Assembly (NCBI GenBank): GCA_003255025.1 | Contig: QANY01011400.1 | Span: forward strand, 372,001-436,000 | Reading direction: 5' to 3' | DNA length: 64,000 bases | DNA from: Datisca glomerata | Taxonomy: Eukaryota > Streptophyta > Magnoliopsida > Cucurbitales > Datiscaceae | In this document: positions 20,122-33,953 of the stretch, piece by piece | How positions within the stretch are numbered: position 1 is the first letter of the stretch | Layout: each line of letters opens with the position of its first letter | The notes under the pieces: generated by a model | Databases searched by the model: none | What the model was told of the DNA's origin: nothing | Seen by the model: only the letters and a program-made list of their open reading frames with translations | Translations under genes and position numbers: made by a program

Positions 20122-22278
20122 AACCTAAAACAAATTGTGGTAGCACAAGTTGGGATGAATATAATTCCTCTTCTCTTCTGATCAATCACTTGGATATTAT
20201 AAAACTCAACTTACATTTCTATCAGAAACAAAGCACGAAAGTGGATTGGCTAGGAATGATTATTCATGTATGTGTTGAGACTTGAGAGAGAGATAAAGAG
20301 AGAGAACCTATATTGATTGTATGCCCTCCCATTTGAGTCATTAGCAATTTTTACTCTAGTACACATTTATTTGTCCTGAAACATAACCTAAAATTATAAT
20401 CCTGCTCTCTCGAAGTGCACAGGGGACATACCAATGGGTGTGGTTTAGGTATTAAACCTTATGATTGCATTTTTGTTCTTTCATTTAAGGTGATCCGCCG
20501 TCAAATATCAACCAATACAGAGCAATATGCTATTAAAAATTTACGCTTTCCTTTTCTTTAACAAATGAGAAAGTCAGGTACAGAATTCAAATATCATAAA
20601 ATTACATATATAACACAATTTCTCTGGTGATTTCTTCTATTCATTTCTCAGTTTGTCAATTCGATTTATTACATAACTAGTGAATAAAGAAAAAATAGAG
20701 CGAAATAAATTAAGTAAACGAAACTTTTTCAATGAAATTGTAAAAAATTAGCAACTTCTATTTAATATTAAAATCAATGCAGTAAAGAAAGTTATATTCA
20801 TACGAAAAGGGTCTGAATGATATCTGATTGTATCTCTAAAATTCCAAAACCGATACATAGACTCCAAGAGCTTGTTTACCAATCTCTAAAGGGTAAAATC
20901 ATTACCCTCTTTTAAGTAATAATAATCTTTACCATTTATCTTATTTAACGTAGGATCCACTTGTCCTTGTCCATCCATCACTCTTATTCTTTCATCCAAC
21001 AATACCCTCTTCTCTTTACTAAACCAAAAAATCCTTCATTTTCTCTATCTTTTTCATCTCTTTTTCTCTAATTAAGCAGTGATTTGCCTTCATTTTTCGA
21101 CCACTCAGCGGTTGTCACGTCCACTCCCTCAACCCAGGTATGTTCTTTTCGAAATCGTTTTGATTTCCGGGTGTAGTTTTTTGGTAGATTGTGGGTTTAA
21201 TCCATGCCTCTCCTGCAATGCCTTTTCCCTCTCCTCAGTATGTTTTCTCGCTTCCATTTCATAATACACTTGATGTTTAGTTGCAAATTTTTATTTTTTA
21301 TGTTATCATAGGATACTTTTCATGCAATCTACACAATAATTTAATCTGGTTTCCTCATTTCATTGTTCCACACTGCATCTAATATAATGCTGGACGCTTC
21401 TCAGATTTTATGTCCCCCATTAGAGTTACATACTTGGATACTGCTATTACCTTGTTAGTGAATGCAAATTGTATGTTGATTGGATTCCTTACTATAGGTA
21501 CAAAGTTGGAAGACTAATAGTTCTTTGACTCTTTGAGTGGGAACCGTATCCATAAAAATGTGTGCAAATTGTACATGTCTGATTCCGTTCTTTTTTGTAC
21601 TAAACATAAATATTCATTGTAAGAAAGATGAATTATGAGAGTATTTGTAATGAAGATAATGAATAACAATGTTATATTGCTAATATTTATTTAAAATATA
21701 ATTGAACTTCAAAAAAATTTATAATTCAAAAAATTATATTATAGAATTAACTTCAAATAATTAAATTAAATTACTAAACTTGTAATAAAGTAAATAGGTT
21801 CATAGAAATATAAAAACACAAAACAGAAAATGTAAAAAGTTTATATTGAGTTAAACTAGTTATTCTACATGTTTGATTTTGATGTCGATGATTAGTAAAC
21901 AGATTAAATAGAACTATAGTTCATTTCTCATTTCCGATTAAAAGCAGTTAGTTAACATACCCTAAAATTCTAGAATAGATTCATAGATCAGTTGGACGAA
22001 CAAGTAGTAAAGGCACTAAACTTGAAATTCTAGAATAGATACATAGATTAGGTAGACGAACAAGTAGTAAAGGCACTAAACTTAGAGGTGTGCCCTAATA
22101 ACGGAAGTCCTGGATTTAAAAGTTTGTTAAAGATAACGTTTTAACTTGACTCATGTAAGAAAATGATACTTCGACTGATGTAAAAAAGCAACTGAATGCA
22201 CGAGCCGAGAAAGAAAGGGAGCTCAATTATGTAATTTTGACAGCAACACTATATTCATTCATACTTAAAAAGATACAC
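20122..22278. other. Intergenic between the converging ILK and Tcp11 genes
   Basis: AT-rich. A pyrimidine-rich stretch at 20990-21080 looks leader-like, but no supported gene follows it. The only clear structure is the 60-bp duplication at 21967-22086. Confidence 0.5.
21967..22086. repeat. 60-bp tandem duplication
   Basis: ATTCTAGAATAGAT begins both copies, and both contain GACGAACAAGTAGTAAAGGC. About six differences separate them. Confidence 0.9.
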
Positions 22279-22279
22279 T

Positions 22280-22285
22280 TTTATT
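22280..22285 (-). terminator. Candidate polyadenylation signal of the Tcp11 gene
   Basis: The minus strand has AATAAA about 215 bases past the stop codon. A second copy at 22468-22473 lies only about 26 bases past the stop and is probably too close. Confidence 0.35.
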
Positions 22286-22498
22286 AGCAACTACCACCAA
22301 TAGGTATTTACACCTTCCATAACATCAAAAGAATTCTACCACTATCATTCAACAACAATACCCCCCCACCCCCCACCCCTCCGCTTCAACATCATTCTAC
22401 AGATCATTAACTAGTCTGGCATTACACAAACTATACAGACAACTACTATGTACAAATATGCAATTCTTTTATTCTGTTCTCTCACATTACCATATTTA

Positions 22499-25400
22499 TC
22501 ACATATTATCAGTCAAATAATTGTACCATGACCCATGAACATTAATTGATATGTTAGCTGCCAACACTAAAACTTCAGCAGCTTTCACCACTCTCTCTGT
22601 CAGATCAGCAGCCCCTACTTGCCGGAGAGCTATTTCCGCTAGTCTTCTTCCGTCGGCCCCACTTCCCCCGAGCACGACTCCTCTTGCAGCCAAGTATACA
22701 CCACGAGACACCTTCTCAAACACAGCATCCCCAGATTGCAAGCATTTGGTTATCATCCTTGCCATTACCATCTTCCTTGATTTAACTTTCTCAGCGTCCA
22801 CCGACTCATCAGATTCTTCTGCGAACCTACAGGCTGTTTCAGCAATTTCTTCAACCCCTACATTTTCAACACGGTCCAACAACTCTGAAAGTCCTTTAAA
22901 ACATTTTGTAAATAGGCTTTCCATGTCTGAAGTGCTAGTTGCTGCTCGCTCACTCACGAGTGTCTGCCGACAAATAAGAAGGCTGCAAATCACAACATTC
23001 AGAATAATTGAACTTGACTCTTCTGGAGGAATAAGTCAAGCAAAAGACGTAGAAAAAATCAGAAAAACATAAACTTATCTTGATTACTCAGCATGAGAAG
23101 GAACTTTCACGTCAAATTTGGAGGGGGGAAAGAAACTAATCTTTGGCTAGGCCCATAGCTAAAAGAAACTACTTTCTTACTATTATGGGGCTCATTCGAA
23201 TATGAAACCCTCACGTTTTAAATTCCTCACATCTTTTAACTAAAGGAATGTGTAGATTAATAAGTAGTTGTAAAACAACCCCATGAGTTCTTTACTCTAT
23301 CAGTGACTCCCATGAATTCTGTTTCCTTTACCTGATTATAATTACAACGATCTTCTGAATTTCAGCCTGAACAGCCCTCAACCGGAGGAGGTTCAAGGTA
23401 AAGGTTTCTGGCAGTACTTCTCGAGTCAAACCCGACACTCCAGTCACTAACTTTAACAAGCCAAGCCTCACCAATAATTCAACTTTTCCTCCATTGCACA
23501 CTGATTGATGATGACCTAATCCAATGAAGGAAAAATATGTGTCAAAACCTCTACTCTCAAATCTATTAATCGAGCCTCAATCTCTATAGTAAACCATTTT
23601 CAACATCGCTTATTAGAAAGATATGGCATTTAGATATTTACTTGAAAAATCTAACCTTTAGGGGCTTTAGCAGCAGAAGTTGTTTGTTGACCTCCATTTC
23701 TTGTGAGTGCAGTACTTCCACCAGTCCTTAGGACAGTGGAGGGAAGATATCCCTGAGATGAACCTTCACAACATGTTAAAGTCGAGATAGCATTAATATG
23801 TTCTTCCCACTCCTGATCCTTACAACTCATCATAGACTGAAGCCACTGCAGCGTCAATGGTAGGGAGTTCTTTGCATTGGTTGCAGGCCCATGACGCTTG
23901 GCAAAAGCATTTGTAAGGTAATTAAAACCATTGGGCCCCTCTAGAATGGGTTTCATAATTCTTATGCGAGCTTCACTTATCTCTAGCTTCAGAATCTGCC
24001 ATGCAAACATCGCAATACATAATTTGGACATACTCAAACACTTGCCCCCTAAGGAAGAATTCCACTCGATATCATCTATTTGACAATGCATTAGCACAGT
24101 CTACATGCCACACCAGCGTGGTATATGATCAAGGTATTGGCAATAATTACCCTGGTTTTAATTTATAGAAAAAGAAAGGAACAAAAGACCAAAAGACCAA
24201 AAGGCAAAAAGTAAGATTTCAGTTTAATAAGACCATGATCAAAACTCATATGGCGACGATCGACATCATAACTGCCTACCATTAACAGCAAAAATTAAGG
24301 ACATTAGACATCAACCAATTCTAAGAAAACTAGGCAATGAAGATTTCTTGCAGGATAATGAGATATTCACGGCTTTTCAATGGATATAATGTGATATTCA
24401 TGGCTTTTAAATGGGTATACTCTTCCAAACTTTTTAAGGAATTTCCGTTCTTTCTGGTCCTCTCAAATTGGAGGGGCACTGTAAATTACGTAGGCTTGAG
24501 AATTTTTGTCCACTTTTGTATATTTTTCACAGATGAACGAAAAATTAAGTTTCTTACCAAAAAAAGAGGAAACTCTGCAGTGTTAAAATATGAGTAGATA
24601 CAAGATTACATGAACGAAGAAGATAATGCTTCTTCTTTCAATGATGCCAGTTCACACTCCTAAAAGACAGGTAGAAAGAAATAACACAGGAGAAAAAGAT
24701 AAGGCATGAGAAAAAACCTGAATTTGCTCTAAAACAAAGCGTAATCCCTTCATCAAAGCAATAATGCATGAGCTGTTTGACTCATCTCTATGACACAGCT
24801 CAGTCAACTCCTCCAACAACTTCCGACTAGTGGCATTCATTTCACCATCCTTGGAGGGGGATGAGAGCTTCCGCAAAGTGACCAAAGCAAACTCCAAAGT
24901 CCTTCCAAGATAGTAAATATCCAAGCACCCTGACTTGAGCACCTTCAAAATATGGAAAAAAGGAAGGGTGGTAGAGGAGAAGTCAGCTATCTTTTAAGTT
25001 GTAGCAGTGACAGATTTTTAGCAGCAATCACCAATTAAAATATAGAAATGCTACCTGAGAGAGGATCTCTACATCAATAGCTTCAATGATCTCTTGCTTC
25101 CAACTCTCTGGAGCCACCTTACAAAGTTCATCCTGCACCTCCATCATAAGCTGAACCACCCTATCATAGTTGGGCTCATCTTGTTTCATAGATTCTATGA
25201 TGCCATCCCAAAAAGCTTTTTCCATTGTCTCTCTTATCTTCCCCTGCAGAGAAGCAAGAAGGAAAAACCAAATGAAGAGGAAATAATCATGCTTGACCTT
25301 TTATTTGATGAAAAGGATGAGATAATATAAATCAGTAGAAAATGAAGTACTATTAGAGTTTTCAAAGAGAAAAGTCAAGCCATATGCAAATAAATTAACT

Positions 25401-28400
25401 ATTAATTAAGATGTCGTACACAATAAAAAATCACTGACCTTGACAATATCTTCACCTCCATTAGCGCCACTCAATCTATCATAAAAAGGATGATCCTGCT
25501 CGTGGAGAAATTCATTTACCATCAATTCATTCTCTGTAACCAACTTTCCAAAAGAACCCATCTGATCCTCTGAGTAATTAATAAGTTCACGGAAACCATA
25601 TGATTTAGGTGGAGAAGTATTATCTTCCCTAAATAAGGAGCGAACAACACGGCCTGGCTGCTTTAAATCCTTATCCAGATTATTTCTGTTTTCTGAGCTT
25701 ACAGGAGGAGGATCAGATGAGGGGCTAGGTATTAATCCCAGAACTGGTGACCCTGTAGGGCTACCATTTTCCTTTGCATCAAAGTACTTCAATCGTGTTT
25801 CAGATAGAGCACTTTCCATACGCAGAATTCCAGCATCTCCACTTAGGTGTTGAACCTTTTCTCTCAAAAGTTTTTTATCATTCATGACCTTCATTAAACC
25901 CCATTACAGATGTACAATTAGCATAATGTCATAGTTATACAAACTTTCTTTTCTATGTGAACCAAAGGAAGATAAAAGGTCCCCGCAAATTTATCCACTG
26001 ATATAATTTTTCTCTTGTTCCTCAAAAATAAAACATCCCGGCTAGAAACAAAAACAGACAAATGAAGAAAACATCACCATTTCTGAGTTATCTGTCTGCA
26101 GAGGCTAAAAAGTTGTAGACAACCATGCAATGATAGAACTATTAGAGAAACCAAAACTAAAATTTCATTAACCAAATCTAAATTGAAATAGATACATTTG
26201 TTATGTTGGTCACGTGTTTTGCTCAACTCCAATAAGAAAATCATCAGAAGATAGAAGTAAAACCTGTTTCTGAATAGCTTTCATATCATGTGTAAGAGGG
26301 ATGCTATCTCCCTCTGGAGTCAGCTTGCAGGTTTGGATCATTGAGAGCTCAAGTTGGCAAGCTGCTCTCACCAAATCCTCCTCCAATGCCTTGGCATCCT
26401 TCACCTTCCACGCTACAAAACAATTGAGATACGAGCACCATGCTTTATCAAATGCTTCAAGCTGAGACCTGAAGGTACAACGTTTTGATGATGGAGAACC
26501 ACATTCTTTGTCAGAACTATGTATAGGACCCTCCAAGACAATCTTTATCAATAACTCAAACTCCTGAATAAATTCTTCGGCAGATTTGGCTAGCGCTCTC
26601 TCATGCTCTCCTTGTCCACTGAAAACAGCATCAGGATGACCCAAAATCATGTAGGCACAAAGTGCTACTCTCACTGGATACCTTGACATGTTGGCTGAGT
26701 TTTTAGTTGTCTGCCTCACAGAACCTACTTTCTTTGCCTCTTTGCTCTTTACTGAACCTCGGGGAGTAGTCCTTTTTTTAGGAGAAACAACTCGTTTAAG
26801 AAGGTGATCTATGTTATCCATACTAGATGGATGATTTGTAGCCACAATGGCCCTAGAAACTTTTAAGCGACTCTCAAGTCGATCGAGTAGAGCTTTGACA
26901 GTCTGAAGTGTAGCACTTGATTCAATCAGAACAGCAAGCTGCTCGAACGGTAAACACTTGACAGATTTCTTGTTAAGTTTCAAGGCATCATAAGCTTCTG
27001 TCAAAGATAAGGTAGTTCTCCTCAACCGACGAAACTTTCTCCAGCACCTAACAAATGCAATACCATAACAAATCAAATGCATTTTCAGCACAATAGTCAA
27101 TAGGCAATCCATGTAATGCGCATGATGACCCAAGTAAAACAGACTTTTGAAAAATAACATTGAAAAAACAATAAATAAAGTTAAATACCTAGCTAATTTT
27201 CGGGATAGAAGATCAGCCTGTTTGTGCATATTGTTCATTCTAACAAAATTATTCATCCTTCCTCTCTTCCTGAGAAATTCTGCTCTTTGTCTCTTTGCCT
27301 ACGAAGCCATCGTTAATAATTATAGTGTATTGTAACTCATAAAACATGCCACATGGAAGCCACTACGAATGAGTTGTCCATGGTTCATAATTAGCAAAAC
27401 ATAATTTCAAATCCAGTAAACTTGCATTACCCTTTGCAACCGATCTTCCAAACGTTCCCTCATTCTCCTTCTCTCTATCTCTCGTTGTTGAGAGACAAAG
27501 TTGGCCACACCTCGAACTTGCAGCATCCTAGTACGTGCTCTCTTCTTTTCTGCCTCCAACAACCCAAGCCGTTTTGTCTCCGCAGCTACACGCTTTTGAA
27601 AAATAGCAGCACACACACGCTCCTTATACTTGTTTTCTCTCGCCATCCTTCGTAATAGCGATTGAGATGATCTTTCCTTCAATGTGGCCCATCTTTGCCT
27701 GTAAGCCTTGAGAATATGTAACCTATTTGCCTCCGCTTTTTGAACCCGCGATTCAACTTTTGTGCCAAGATTTGTACGCTCCTCCTGGTAACGCATTTCT
27801 ACCCCAGTTTTGGCCGCTTGCCGTAGCTCATCCAACCTAGCTAGGCGCTTCTGGGCCTTGGCCAATATGGTTAACCTGTCCAATTAAATGAGCTAGAAAG
27901 TCATTCAATATGATATCAACAAGTCATAAGTCGGACGCTCATGTTACCCATCTTCAGGAATTGAACTAGACAAAGATGTCAGGCTTGAAACCAAAATTTG
28001 ATACTCATACTTAAGATGTTCTTGGTAATAGCCCAACTAGTAGTCGCACCTCTTTCTTAAAAGAGGATATCTCAAATTGAAATCCCGAAAATATTATAAA
28101 ATAAAACACTAAAAACATCATGAAGTAACGCATACCCAATGATTACAGTATGGTGAGAGAGAAAGGAGATAAAAAGGTAGCCATAGCTACTAAGATGATT
28201 AAAAAGAGATTAGAAGGTGAAAATCATCTTCGGAAATGCATTTTATCCCATTTGAAGATTTTCATTTATCAAACTGACTCCATTGTCTTTATGGATATTG
28301 AGCAGTACAGTTAGTTAAATCGCTAGTTTGGTTATTGCTCACAACATCACAAACATTGCAAGATATGCATAGAAAATTTTACCTCTTCTGCTCAGCAGCT

Positions 28401-29404
28401 TGAAGCTTTGCCTCAAGGCGCTGGCCAAGGTCTTCTTCACTAGAAGAAGAATGAGAGGGGCTTCTAGGCTTTGGTCGGGCTTTAGTTGACAATTTCTCGT
28501 AATATTTCTGCACTCAGGAATTGAGAATGACAATAAAGAAAAAGAAAATGTCAAACACAAGTACGACACCACCTTGATAAAACAAGACCATATGGAAATG
28601 GTTCTAAAATGACACCCGAATATAATAAAATTTCACATTAGTCGCTTGTTTCATGCAACGTATATGGTGTACCAAGACAATCAACAAATTATTCATTATA
28701 TCATAAGACAACAAAACATATTCAATTGAGAGTCATTAACTAAAACTTTTGAAAAAAAAATTGCACTTCGAATAAATTCTCCGAAAAAAATTAACAGGAA
28801 TACCAAGGTCGTCAGAACATAGCGTTTAGTTAATGAAAACCGATTATAAACACACAGAGACGATGCGTAGAGAGAGAGAGAGAGAGAGAGATCGTTGATT
28901 ATAAATTCTTCAAATAATCAACCCAACAAAAAAAATATGAAAATATCATCAATCTACTACGTTGGCTCAGTTATGTAGGGCCTTCAAGTTCCACCGTAAA
29001 TCTCCAAGTGTTTACCGTTTCGTGCCTTAATTTTTCAGTTTTCACATCCAAAAAAGTACAAAAGCACCCGGAAGAAAAGAATTATTAAATCCCAAGAAAA
29101 TGTTTAATTACGAAAAATTAAAACGTCCCTTTTAGGGGTTAAAAAGAATCAGGTAGATAACTTGGGCTAGATTAAGGACCTGTCGACGAAGATCAGCGTC
29201 ACGAAGTTTGGCTTCAATCTCTTCAACTGTACTGGGAGTCTTGCACTCCACAAGAAGTCTACGTCGAAGTCTCCTAGGAATCTTGGGAGACGAAAAAGGT
29301 GAAGAAGACGAAGAGGGAAAAGACGCCGAATCGCTCGCCGGAAAGTCCAACGCTATCCAAGCCGCTACTCTCTCCATCTCCGGCGCACCCACTCCGGCCT
29401 CCAT
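22499..29404 (-). CDS. T-complex 11 (Tcp11) domain protein, 11 exons
   Basis: Minus-strand exons in order: 29404-29180, 28507-28383, 27875-27431, 27298-27189, 27047-26264, 25888-25439, 25243-25055, 24942-24718, 23995-23656, 23515-23332, 22982-22499. All introns are GT-AG and all joins keep frame: 3,561 nt, 1,186 residues, stop TGA. Residues 1-75 are a Ser/Pro-rich lead with a basic RRLRRRL motif. About 80-300 is a highly charged Arg/Glu/Lys coiled-coil region. The Tcp11 homology region lies in the C-terminal half, with conserved EKAFWDGI (exon 7) and [10 protein letters not shown] (exon 11). Plant proteins of this type are about 1,000-1,200 residues, so it looks complete. Animal TCP11 acts in sperm signalling; the plant role is not established, and I assign none. 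The ATG at 29402-29404 gives a family-like N-terminus. Confidence 0.92.
28869..28891. repeat. GA microsatellite in Tcp11 intron 1
   Basis: An uninterrupted AG run of about 11 units. Confidence 0.95.
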
Positions 29405-29726
29405 CGTATACCCTCTATGATGATAAATAAGGTGGTGGACTGGTGGTGATCAGGACGAGGACGATAAGAATGATGATTGAAATGAATGATTCAATAAATA
29501 GTGAAGAGGTGCAGAATTTGAGGGAAGAATCTGGTAGCTTTTCAGGAAAGAAAAGAAGAAATTGGAATCGTCTGAGAGAGAGAGAGAGTAGAGAGAGTTT
29601 AGGTTGGAATTGCGTTTGGGTATGGTGAACTTGGCTTTTATCCGAGTTTTCTGGGTCTTCGCCACGTCATCGGAGGCTCTATTGGCAATCTTTATTTCTA
29701 TTAGTTTTTAGGTATATTAGTTTTTA
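29405..29726 (-). promoter_or_regulatory. Leader and proximal upstream region of the Tcp11 gene
   Basis: The minus strand is CT-rich, with a run at about 29575-29600 that is typical of plant leaders. There is no obvious TATA box. The MULE begins at 29727, so little native promoter is left between the gene and the transposon. Confidence 0.4.
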
Positions 29727-30234
29727 GGTAAATTAGACGGATCTCCCGTGTTATTTGATTATATTATACAGACATCATTCTTCTATATTTAATAATTACA
29801 TAAATTTTCATTGTACTTCATATTCTATAATAAATAAGTTTTATTTTAACAACAGTTACAATGATGTCGAAATATCCAAAATACTCTTATCCACAATCTA
29901 ATTCAAATTACCATTACTCATGCAATTCAATGGGAACGGAACGCTGGGTAGTAAAAAGTTGAAACGTTTCATTTTTTTAAACCTAAACGACCACCAAAAG
30001 CAGAATTGACTGCTATAAGATATATTCGTTTTCATCCAAAATTATCCAAATTCATCCAAAATCAACACATTAACTAAGCATTCCAAACAACATTTCGACA
30101 ATTTAATCCAAACATCATTTTCATCCAAATCATCTAAATAGCGTTAATTTAATTCAATATTAGAATTTCAATCTAAATAAGACGATTTTACTCCGAAACT
30201 ATTCAAACGACACTAAAGTTATCCAAAATGCAAT

Positions 30235-30385
30235 TCAGCCACTAAGTCATTCAATTTGCTTAGCTTCATATAATTATCCAAATATAATTCAACCACTAAG
30301 TCATTCAATCTACTTAGCTTCATATAATTATCCAAATGTAATTCAACCACTAAGTCATTCAATCTACTTAGTTTCATAAAATTAC
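30235..30385. repeat. Tandem repeat of about 56-60 bp inside the MULE
   Basis: AATTCAACCACTAAGTCATT recurs with CTTAGCTTCATATAATTATC between, in about three copies. A weaker repeat around TATAGCCTAAAGC follows at 30430-30590. Confidence 0.75.
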
Positions 30386-30706
30386 CTAAAATATATGTAG
30401 AGCTTCATAAAATATTCACTAAGTCAACTTATGACTCTACAAAAATGTAGGCAATAAAACCAACAAATGGCTCTAAAAAATACAGGCTAAAACCAATAAA
30501 TGGTTCTAAATATAGCCTAAAGCAAACAACTAACTCTAAAAAAATATAGCCTAAAGCTAACAAATGACTATAAAAAAATTCATGGTACTGCTCATTTGCC
30601 CAGATCAATCCAATCATTGTCCAACACTCAATCTATTCTCTTATATAGAGGAGCCTTCTTTTGCCTTCAAATTATGCACTGTAAATAAACCAAATAGTAT
30701 AGAATG

Positions 30707-32100
30707 TTAGCTTATAAACAAATAGAAACATGTCACTAGATGGAAACTAACATTTTTTAGTCTTTTGGGAGTCATCTTTGCCATCATCCTTTCTTGAACC
30801 GAGCTGTTAGTAAATGTACTTGGCGTTTGTTGTAAGTTGGTCTGGGTTCTTGATTGGACTGTTGACTTCTTCTTAACAGAGGCACGTTGACAACTTCTCT
30901 TATTGTGACCCATTTCTTTACAGTTAGCGCACCACACTGTGGAAGACCTCTCCCAGGCATCCCCTGTGCAGGTTCATCTTGTTCCCTCCTCCTATTTTTC
31001 TTGGGTCTTTCAGGAAGTCGCCTCAAAGGCGAGGGTCTTATGTTACCATCAACAAGTGTAGTTAAATCAGGCATCAGATGGATAATTTTACCATAAGTCT
31101 TTAGGTACACTTAATTGGAGTAAAATTCATGGACATAGTCTTCAATTGATGCTCGTTTGAAGTTTATGGCCGAAGTTATATGCTTACAAGGAAAACCAGA
31201 AACTTCCCAATAGCCATAATCACATGAGTGTTTACTTAAATTAACAACAAACCTACTAACACCCTCCATCACTTCATACTCCTCCAAATTAGAAGGAAGA
31301 GCACTACAAAACCTAGAAGCTTGTATGACTTTGTCCAACTTCTTCCTACATTTTGGAGTCAATTTCTCATTCCAACATCCTTTTTTATATCGCTTTTGTA
31401 GCCTACTCATAAACTTTGTGTGAATTTTGTCAAGTAATGTCAATATTGGGCTATATCTATATGCTCCCATCCAATGGTTAAATGACTTAGTCATATCATT
31501 GGTTACATGTTCACTTTTCCCCCTATGGTCAAATGCATGTCTAGCCCAAAAGCTCACTAGAATAGCTTCCAACCAATCAAATGCATCTTTACTAACCTTT
31601 TTTATGTTATCCATAGCATTTCCAAATACTAACTTGTTGTAAGCCTTCACAGTGACCCAAAACTCAAGCTTTAGTAACAAACCTAAAAAAATCTGTCCTT
31701 GAAGTTTTTGAGCAAATGTCTAGCCCAACGTTGATGATTAGCATTGGGAAAATCGCAGCCACCGCGTCAACTAGACCCTACATATCATAAAATGGATATT
31801 AATATAATGAATGAAAAAAAAAACTAAGACAATTATGGTGAATTACCTTTTGCCTATCTGACATAAAAGTTATGAGCTTAGAGTGATCACTTATGCAGTC
31901 AAATAAAAAACGTAGCAAGAATGACTAATTATCTCCGTTCTCACTTTCCACCACAGCATAAGCCACAAGAAATATTTCATTATTACCATCCATCGTAATG
32001 GCCTCCAATAAGACCCATTCATATGGTCCCTTAAGATGGCACCCATCATGGTGGTTGGGGTGCGCGGAGCTCGTGGTCGTGGTTTGGTGCCCGAAGTTCG
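30707..32100 (-). pseudogene. MULE transposase, broken
   Basis: Minus strand, high to low coordinates. A piece near 32,050-31,930 has DGCHLKG and MDGNNEIFLVAYAVVE, the usual MULE catalytic-core motifs. A shifted piece near 31,740 has NHQRWARH. A 189-codon piece (31680-31111) ends in a SWIM zinc finger with CDYGYWEVSGFPCKH. An in-frame TAA at 31113-31111 separates it from the continuation LKTYGKIIHLMPD. A further frame shift leads to a CCHC knuckle, CANCKEMGHNKRSC, near 30,930-30,890. At least one stop and two frame shifts make it non-functional as read. It would have acted as the DDE recombinase moving this element. Confidence 0.85.
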
Positions 32101-32368
32101 TGGCTGTGGCAAGGCTAATGGCGCAGATCACGAGCATTTCTCTCCCGCGGCAGTAGGGTTTGGATTTTGTGAGCTTTGGAATTTTTGTGAGATTGGGCGT
32201 GGGTGCGAGGGTTGCGAGTATTTAGTAGTGGGAGGGGTATTTTGGGTTTTCATTACAAACTTAACAGAAATGGATGCAAAATTAACAGATGATAGGTTTG
32301 TGTAATTATTGAATATAGAGGAGGGGGTAATTTAATCAAACGACAGAGGAGATCTGTGTAATTTACCC

Positions 32369-33333
32369 CAACTTTTATGATAAAATATGTTCATGGGTCG
32401 TTTTTAATTAATATCAGTGTCATTCGTAATAAGACTATTATTTTCAATATATTTGTAATCAAATAAGAAAATAGTTGATAAGGAACATCTTATTATATGG
32501 ATATTTTTTGTATACAATATTCTTTGACTAATTTATATTTTAAAAATTTGTAGTATAAAATGAACGGTCATAAAAACTCGACAAGATAAATATAAGAATC
32601 TGATATAGAAACGTACGAACGCAATAACTATTATGTGAATTGATACTATATTTTAAAAGTTATTCTTATTTCGTTATATTTCAAAACTCAAATTTTAAAA
32701 TTCACTTTTTCAATTTATATATTAAGACGTTTTAATTTGATAGACAAATAGAAGTATGTCGTGTGTGTTTTTAAGAGCATTTTCTTAATAGTAAAAATGA
32801 ATATGGATAAAAAATTGTCAAAATTTTTTTTCCCTTACTTCCATCTTTTAAAATATTATAGATTACTCAAATCACATTACTTCTAGCTCATCTTGGTTAT
32901 TCGGCACATTTTCTAGTTTTAAACTCTACACGGACACACTTTTGTTTTCACTTTCCTCAGTCATTTACTTATACCTATTGATTTGTTGAAAACAGCTCAT
33001 TAATTAGTCTACCACGTCTATCTGTATAGCTACAATCATGTGTATTAATATGGATCGGCTGTACAAATAAGTCCATACGACTTTTTTCTCACTCTCACCG
33101 CTTTGCATTTTGTAAGAATCTCATATTTTTCTAATTTTATTTACTTACATGCTATTAAATTAATGCTTGAGGAGATGAATTATTACAAAAAGAATATAAG
33201 TTTCTAGGTTACTTTATCAAAAAAAATAGTACGAACTTACTTATAGATAAAACGAAATCAAAATAAATACCCGTGAAAGGTTTAAAACTAGAAAGTATGT
33301 GCGTGTGATTAAAATAAACATAAGAAGTTGACG
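32369..33333. other. AT-rich intergenic sequence
   Basis: No gene, TIR pair or repeat array recognised between the MULE and the hAT-type MITE. Confidence 0.5.
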
Positions 33334-33341
33334 TAATTTAT

Positions 33342-33713
33342 TAAGGGTGTTCAATGGTCGGTCTGGTCAGATTTTCGGAGGAAAATAAGATCAGACCGAA
33401 AATCACGGTCCTCCTGTACGGAGGACCGAACGGACCAAAAATCTGGAAAAAATCCGGATCGATCAGACCGAAATTCAACGGTCGGTTCGGACGGATTTAA
33501 CGGACTAAATACATGTTTTACAATAAATATATTATTTAACAATAACGACAAATTTTGACTAGGAGTTTACCATATCCAAACTTCAAAGTACTAATATTCA
33601 ACATTTAAAAATATCCAAAGTTCAAAATACTAATATCTAATATTCAAATATATTCAAATTTCAAGGAAAGGGGCTAGGTCTGGTGGTGGACTGAGAAATA
33701 ACCTAACCCTAAA

Positions 33714-33759
<46 letters not shown>

Positions 33760-33945
33760 TATCTATACAGTCGGTCCGGTCGGATCAGTCCAGAATTAAC
33801 AAAAATTCTGGACCGGTCTGAATTTTCGATCTTCTTTAAAAGAAGAACCGAATCGACCATTAACAATAAAAAATCATCCAGACCGATCAATTTCAGATCG
33901 AACCAGTTCAGACTAAACGGTCTGAACGGTTTTTGAACACCCCTA
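33342..33945. mobile_element. hAT-type MITE, 604 bp
   Basis: Ends TAAGGGTGTTCAA and TTGAACACCCCTA are inverted. The flanks TAATTTAT (33334-33341) and TAATTTAG (33946-33953) fit an 8-bp hAT target duplication with one mismatch. Both subterminal regions are rich in CGGTC, CCGAA and GGTCC motifs. It includes a TA microsatellite at about 33719-33757 and has no transposase. Confidence 0.8.
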
Positions 33946-33953
33946 TAATTTAG

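Larger units (their letters stand above)
29727..32368 (-). mobile_element. Mutator-like element (MULE) with degenerate TIRs
   Basis: About 90 bp at 29727-29815 (GGTAAATTAGACGGATCTCC) is inverted at 32282-32368 (complement GGTAAATTACACAGATCTCC). Further shared blocks are TTTGATTA and CTATATT-AATAATTACA. It encloses a broken transposase on the minus strand. A 9-bp target duplication could not be recognised. Confidence 0.75.

Noticed and set aside
20990..21264. A small gene starting in CT-rich leader-like DNA
   Set aside because: The 61-codon ORF has no domain, no recognisable continuation after the possible GT at 21139, and no homologous motif.
22551..23072. 173-codon plus-strand ORF
   Set aside because: It is the antisense shadow of the last Tcp11 exon, whose minus-strand frame has family motifs.
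32036..32305. 89-codon GC-rich plus-strand ORF
   Set aside because: It runs into the MULE terminal repeat and overlaps the transposase start antisense; no domain.
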